A program made the translations under genes and the position numbers. From Tsuneonella flava (GTDB lineage: Bacteria > Pseudomonadota > Alphaproteobacteria > Sphingomonadales > Sphingomonadaceae), in assembly GCF_002870965.1 (NCBI RefSeq), contig NZ_PHSO01000001.1:248001-312000 (forward strand): a stretch of DNA of 64,000 bases, written 5' to 3'. Within the stretch, counting starts at the first letter, position 1. Every line of letters begins with the position of its first letter. The notes below the pieces were generated by a model, which worked only from the letters and a program-made list of their open reading frames with translations, was not told where the DNA came from and did no database searches. This document shows, one piece after another, positions 61,174-64,000 of this stretch.

Positions 61174-62265
61174 TCAGGCACTGGTGGATGGGCGGGTCTG
61201 CATCCGCCGCGCCAGCACTGTGCCCCAGTCCCGCGCCGGATGTTCGATCCAGCGATAAGTCGCCAGCGCGATCAGATAAGTGCCGCCCACAGTGGCCAGC
61301 GTGATGGCCATTGCTTTGCCCCACCCGTCGATGCCGAGCGCCGCACAGGCCGCTGCTGTGACATACAGCGGGATCATGTGGATGAGGTACGTCGAATAGG
61401 AAATTTCCCCCTGATGCACCAGCGCGCGCGATCCCAGCAGTTGCGCCAGCAGTCGCAGCGGCCCACGATCCGATAGCGCAGCGATCAGCACGATTGCGAT
61501 CATCGCCAGCGGCAGGATAATCCACACGCCGCCCTGCCAGACAGCGCAGCCCGCAGCGAGCGTCGCCGCTGCCAGCCAGCGAAGGCTGCCGCCCTGCCCC
61601 GTTGCCTTTGCGGCAAATATGCCCACTGCGAACAGGAACAGTTTGTTGCCGATAAAGGCGCTGCCGAATTGCGGCCCCAGCGCGAGCAGCAAAACGCATA
61701 TTGTCAGCAGCAGGGCCAGCCTGTCCCACCGCCGCAGCGCCCACATCGCCAGCGGCGCGATCAGATAGAATTGCATTTCCAGCGAAATGCTCCACGCCTG
61801 CCCCAGTATCGTGAACGCCGCCTGTGGCAGCACACGATTGGGCACGATCCCTTGCGCCAGCGGCAGATGAACTGCCAGATGCGCTGGCAGGTTATCGAGC
61901 GCCAACCGCACCAACTCAATCCGGCCCGCATTGCGCGCGGTGTCTGGCAGCGTCTCCCACGCGAACTGCTGCACCGGCAACAGCGCGGCGGAAATCAGCA
62001 AGACAACCAGATAGAGCGGCGCCAGCCGAAACACGCGCCGGGTAATATACGGCGCAAATGGCTCGCTACGCCGGTCGATCAGCCCCGCGATCACAAAGCC
62101 CGACAGCACGATAAACACGTCGACCGCCAGCCCGTTGCGGTCGATCACCGGCAGGTTCCACCCCATCGCCAGCGACAGGTGCCCCAGCACCACCCACCAC
62201 GCCATCACCCCCCGCAACCCTTCGAGCGGGAGGATTTTGGTGTGGGAGGTATGTGCAGCGCTCAC
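61174..62265 (-). CDS. Acyltransferase family 3 (OafA/YrhL-like) membrane protein, 363 aa
   Basis: Polytopic O-acyltransferase of about ten spans. The N-terminus has LEGLRGVMAWWVVLGHLSL with the catalytic-type His after R-G, then VDVFIVLSGFVIAGLI with the FxxSGF motif and EISYSTYLIHM near the end. Family members acetylate or succinylate surface sugars and lipids. It is downstream of gatB on the same strand (28-base gap). Substrate is unknown. Confidence 0.88.
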   Translation of the reverse strand: MSAAHTSHTKILPLEGLRGVMAWWVVLGHLSLAMGWNLPVIDRNGLAVDVFIVLSGFVIAGLIDRRSEPFAPYITRRVFRLAPLYLVVLLISAALLPVQQFAWETLPDTARNAGRIELVRLALDNLPAHLAVHLPLAQGIVPNRVLPQAAFTILGQAWSISLEMQFYLIAPLAMWALRRWDRLALLLTICVLLLALGPQFGSAFIGNKLFLFAVGIFAAKATGQGGSLRWLAAATLAAGCAVWQGGVWIILPLAMIAIVLIAALSDRGPLRLLAQLLGSRALVHQGEISYSTYLIHMIPLYVTAAACAALGIDGWGKAMAITLATVGGTYLIALATYRWIEHPARDWGTVLARRMQTRPSTSA

Positions 62266-62293
62266 GGGCGATCTGTCAGACGCTGCAAGCGCG

Positions 62294-63790
62294 TCAGCCC
62301 AGCTTGTCCTTCAAAATCTGATTGACCACTGCCGGATTGCCCTTGCCCTGCAGCGCCTTCATCGTCTGGCCAACGAAGAAGCCGAACAGCTTGTCCTTAC
62401 CGCCGCGGTATTCCTCAACCTTGTCGGCATTGTTAGCCAAAACTTCGTCGATCACGCTTTCGATCGCGCCGGTATCGCTGAGCTGCTTCAGCCCTTCGGT
62501 TTCGGCAATCTCGGTCGGTTCGCGACCGGTTTTGAGTACGATTTCGTAGATTTCCTTGGCCTGCCCGCCGCTGATTTCGCCTGCATCCTGCATTTTCAGG
62601 ATCGCGGCACTGGCGGCGGCGGTGTTGTTCTCAACCTTCGCCTCATCACCCAGAGCGTTGAGCACGCCCGGCGCGACCGAAAGCGTCCAGTTGGCAACCT
62701 GCGTCGCAACGTCCTTGTCACCTTTGCCCAGCGCGCTGGCGGTGGCGGAAAGCACGTCTTCGAACCGGCGAAACCCTTCCACTTCGGCGGTGAGCTGCGT
62801 GGCGTTGTATTCGCTCAGCCCCAGCTCTTCGACATAACGGCGCTTCTTCGCGTCGGGCAGTTCGGGCAGGCTTTCGCGGCATTCGACCAGAAAATCGTCG
62901 TCCAGGTCCAGCGGCAGCAGATCGGGATCGGGGAAGTAGCGGTAATCGTGCGCGTCTTCCTTGCTCCGCATCGACCGGGTTTCGTTGCGGTCCGGGTCGT
63001 AGAGGCGCGTTTCCTGCACCACTTTCCCGCCATCTTCGATCAGATCGACCTGACGGCGCGCCTCCTGCTCGATCACCGCCATCACGAAGCGGACCGAGTT
63101 GACGTTCTTGGTTTCGGTGCGGGTGCCGAATTCATCGCCCGGCTTGCGGACCGATACGTTCACGTCGGCGCGCATCGAACCCTGTTCCATGTTGCCGTCG
63201 CACGAACCGACATAGCGCAGGATCGAACGCAGCTTGCGGACATAGGCACCTGCCTCGGCCGGGGAGCGCATGTCGGGCTTGGAAACGATTTCCATCAGCG
63301 CCACGCCGCTGCGGTTGAGATCGACGTAGGACATGGTCGGGTGCTGATCGTGCATCAGCTTGCCTGCATCCTGTTCCACATGGATACGCTCGATCCCGAT
63401 GCGCTTGTCCGCCGGGATACCCGCCTTCTCGTCCGCTTCGATCAGCAGCGAGCCTTCGCCTACCAGCGGATGATAGAGTTGGCTGATCTGATAACCCTGC
63501 GGCAAATCGGCGTAGAAGTAGTTCTTGCGGTCGAACCGGCTCCACTTGTTGATCTGCGCTTCGATGGCCATCCCGGTACGCACTGCCTGACGGATGCATT
63601 CGCGGTTGGGCACCGGCAGCATTCCCGGCATCGCCGCATCGACAAGGCTGACCTGCGCGTTCGGTTCCGCCCCGAATTCGGTGCTGGCGCCGGAAAACAG
63701 CTTGGCGTTGGAAGTAACCTGCGCGTGAACTTCCAGGCCGATCACGACCTCCCATTCGCCGGTTACACCCTGAATGCGGTAGCTACTCAT
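62294..63790 (-). CDS. gatB: Asp-tRNA(Asn)/Glu-tRNA(Gln) amidotransferase subunit B, 498 aa
   Basis: GatB with the kinase-like N-terminal part ([81 protein letters not shown]-like [16 protein letters not shown]), the [10 protein letters not shown] motif, and a C-terminal YqeY/tail domain. It forms GatCAB to make Gln-tRNA. Its start overlaps the stop of the microprotein gene by 8 bases. Confidence 0.97.
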   Translation of the reverse strand: MSSYRIQGVTGEWEVVIGLEVHAQVTSNAKLFSGASTEFGAEPNAQVSLVDAAMPGMLPVPNRECIRQAVRTGMAIEAQINKWSRFDRKNYFYADLPQGYQISQLYHPLVGEGSLLIEADEKAGIPADKRIGIERIHVEQDAGKLMHDQHPTMSYVDLNRSGVALMEIVSKPDMRSPAEAGAYVRKLRSILRYVGSCDGNMEQGSMRADVNVSVRKPGDEFGTRTETKNVNSVRFVMAVIEQEARRQVDLIEDGGKVVQETRLYDPDRNETRSMRSKEDAHDYRYFPDPDLLPLDLDDDFLVECRESLPELPDAKKRRYVEELGLSEYNATQLTAEVEGFRRFEDVLSATASALGKGDKDVATQVANWTLSVAPGVLNALGDEAKVENNTAAASAAILKMQDAGEISGGQAKEIYEIVLKTGREPTEIAETEGLKQLSDTGAIESVIDEVLANNADKVEEYRGGKDKLFGFFVGQTMKALQGKGNPAVVNQILKDKLG

Positions 63791-63923
63791 CGTCGATCAA
63801 CTTTCCATTCTTGTCGAAGCGCGCTTCGCCATGCGCCACCCGGCGGGCCAGAACGGCCGGCACCAGATAGAGCGTAATCATCACCGCAATGCCTGCGATT
63901 ACCTCGATTAGACCGATGTTCAC
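63783..63923 (-). CDS. 46-residue membrane microprotein between gatA and gatB
   Basis: A short frame beginning [20 protein letters not shown] after a GTG start: one strong membrane span (about residues 3-27), then a positively charged segment [21 protein letters not shown]. The GTG overlaps the gatA stop in a GTGA, and the TAG stop lies inside the first codons of gatB (ATGAGTAG). GGAG lies 8 bases upstream of the GTG. Such double coupling, the positive-inside span and the hydrophilic tail argue for a real gene. I recognise no family. Confidence 0.65.
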   Translation of the reverse strand: MNIGLIEVIAGIAVMITLYLVPAVLARRVAHGEARFDKNGKLIDDE

Positions 63924-64000
63924 CACCACTTCTCCGGCCGAGCGGTGAACCCGGCGCGCTGTTCGATAGCGAGACCTGCGTTGAGCACGCCTTGTTCGTC
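63920..64000 (-). CDS. gatA: Amidotransferase subunit A, C-terminal end (cut by window edge)
   Basis: The last 26 residues before a TGA at 63922-63920 read DEQGVLNAGLAIEQRAGFT followed by ARPEKWW. GLAIE and the terminal KWW are typical of GatA. The rest of the gene lies beyond base 64000. Confidence 0.85.
   Translation of the reverse strand, partial: DEQGVLNAGLAIEQRAGFTARPEKWW

Noticed and set aside
1-64000. CRISPR array, insertion sequence or prophage
   Set aside because: No regularly spaced repeats, transposase, integrase or phage structural gene was seen on either strand.

Overview
The window is 64 kb of a GC-rich alphaproteobacterial chromosome, most probably a sphingomonad or Erythrobacteraceae-type member of the Sphingomonadales. 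This is inferred from the three TonB-dependent receptors (two of about 1,020 residues), the tat-scpBA-nagZ-SPOR-argS block, the cpa/tad locus and the style of the acyl-CoA genes. I see no insertion sequence, prophage, plasmid function or CRISPR array.

Region 1 (1-13016) is an accessory catabolic region. It has a CaiB/BaiF CoA-transferase (cut by the edge), an unusual fusion of a cysteine-less thiolase-like protein with an enoyl-CoA hydratase, a TetR regulator beside a near-perfect palindromic operator, an SDR, a zinc alcohol dehydrogenase and an AraC regulator. It ends with a receptor-P450-acyl-CoA ligase operon. Together these suggest uptake, hydroxylation, oxidation, CoA activation and beta-oxidation-like cleavage of a hydrophobic (terpenoid, steroid or alicyclic) substrate.

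Region 2 (13192-18912) is a drug-efflux type operon (TolC, HlyD, two ABC-2 permeases) with no ATPase gene. A divergent TetR gene lies across an inverted repeat.

Region 3 (19362-33003) is mostly core genome: tRNA-Gly(CCC), two small lipoproteins, argS-SPOR-nagZ-scpA-scpB-tatABC, ispH-thrB-rnhA, a YegP protein, and a hydrolase/FAD oxidoreductase pair. Region 4 (33004-40409) is a Tad/Flp pilus locus (cpaA-cpaE, tadB, tadC) with neither the CpaF/TadA ATPase nor a pilin gene.

Region 5 (40467-45000) holds MarR, mtnP and fatty-acid genes (enoyl-CoA hydratase, HSD10-like SDR, thiolase). Region 6 (45214-54864) is the most unusual part. Two long TonB-dependent receptors flank a TPR-sulfotransferase whose active-site loop resembles tyrosylprotein sulfotransferases, and a 2-oxoglutarate/Fe(II) oxygenase. 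Both receptor genes carry the same 5' leader layout (6-bp hairpin, exactly 7 nt, GGGGACACA, start codon) and a similar upstream element about 165 bp before the start.

Region 7 (54906-64000) carries clpB with a heat-shock-like promoter, a two-domain M16 peptidase, a small conserved-looking protein, an acyltransferase and gatB/gatA. An unlisted 46-residue single-span membrane microprotein is wedged between gatA and gatB by overlapping stop/start codons.
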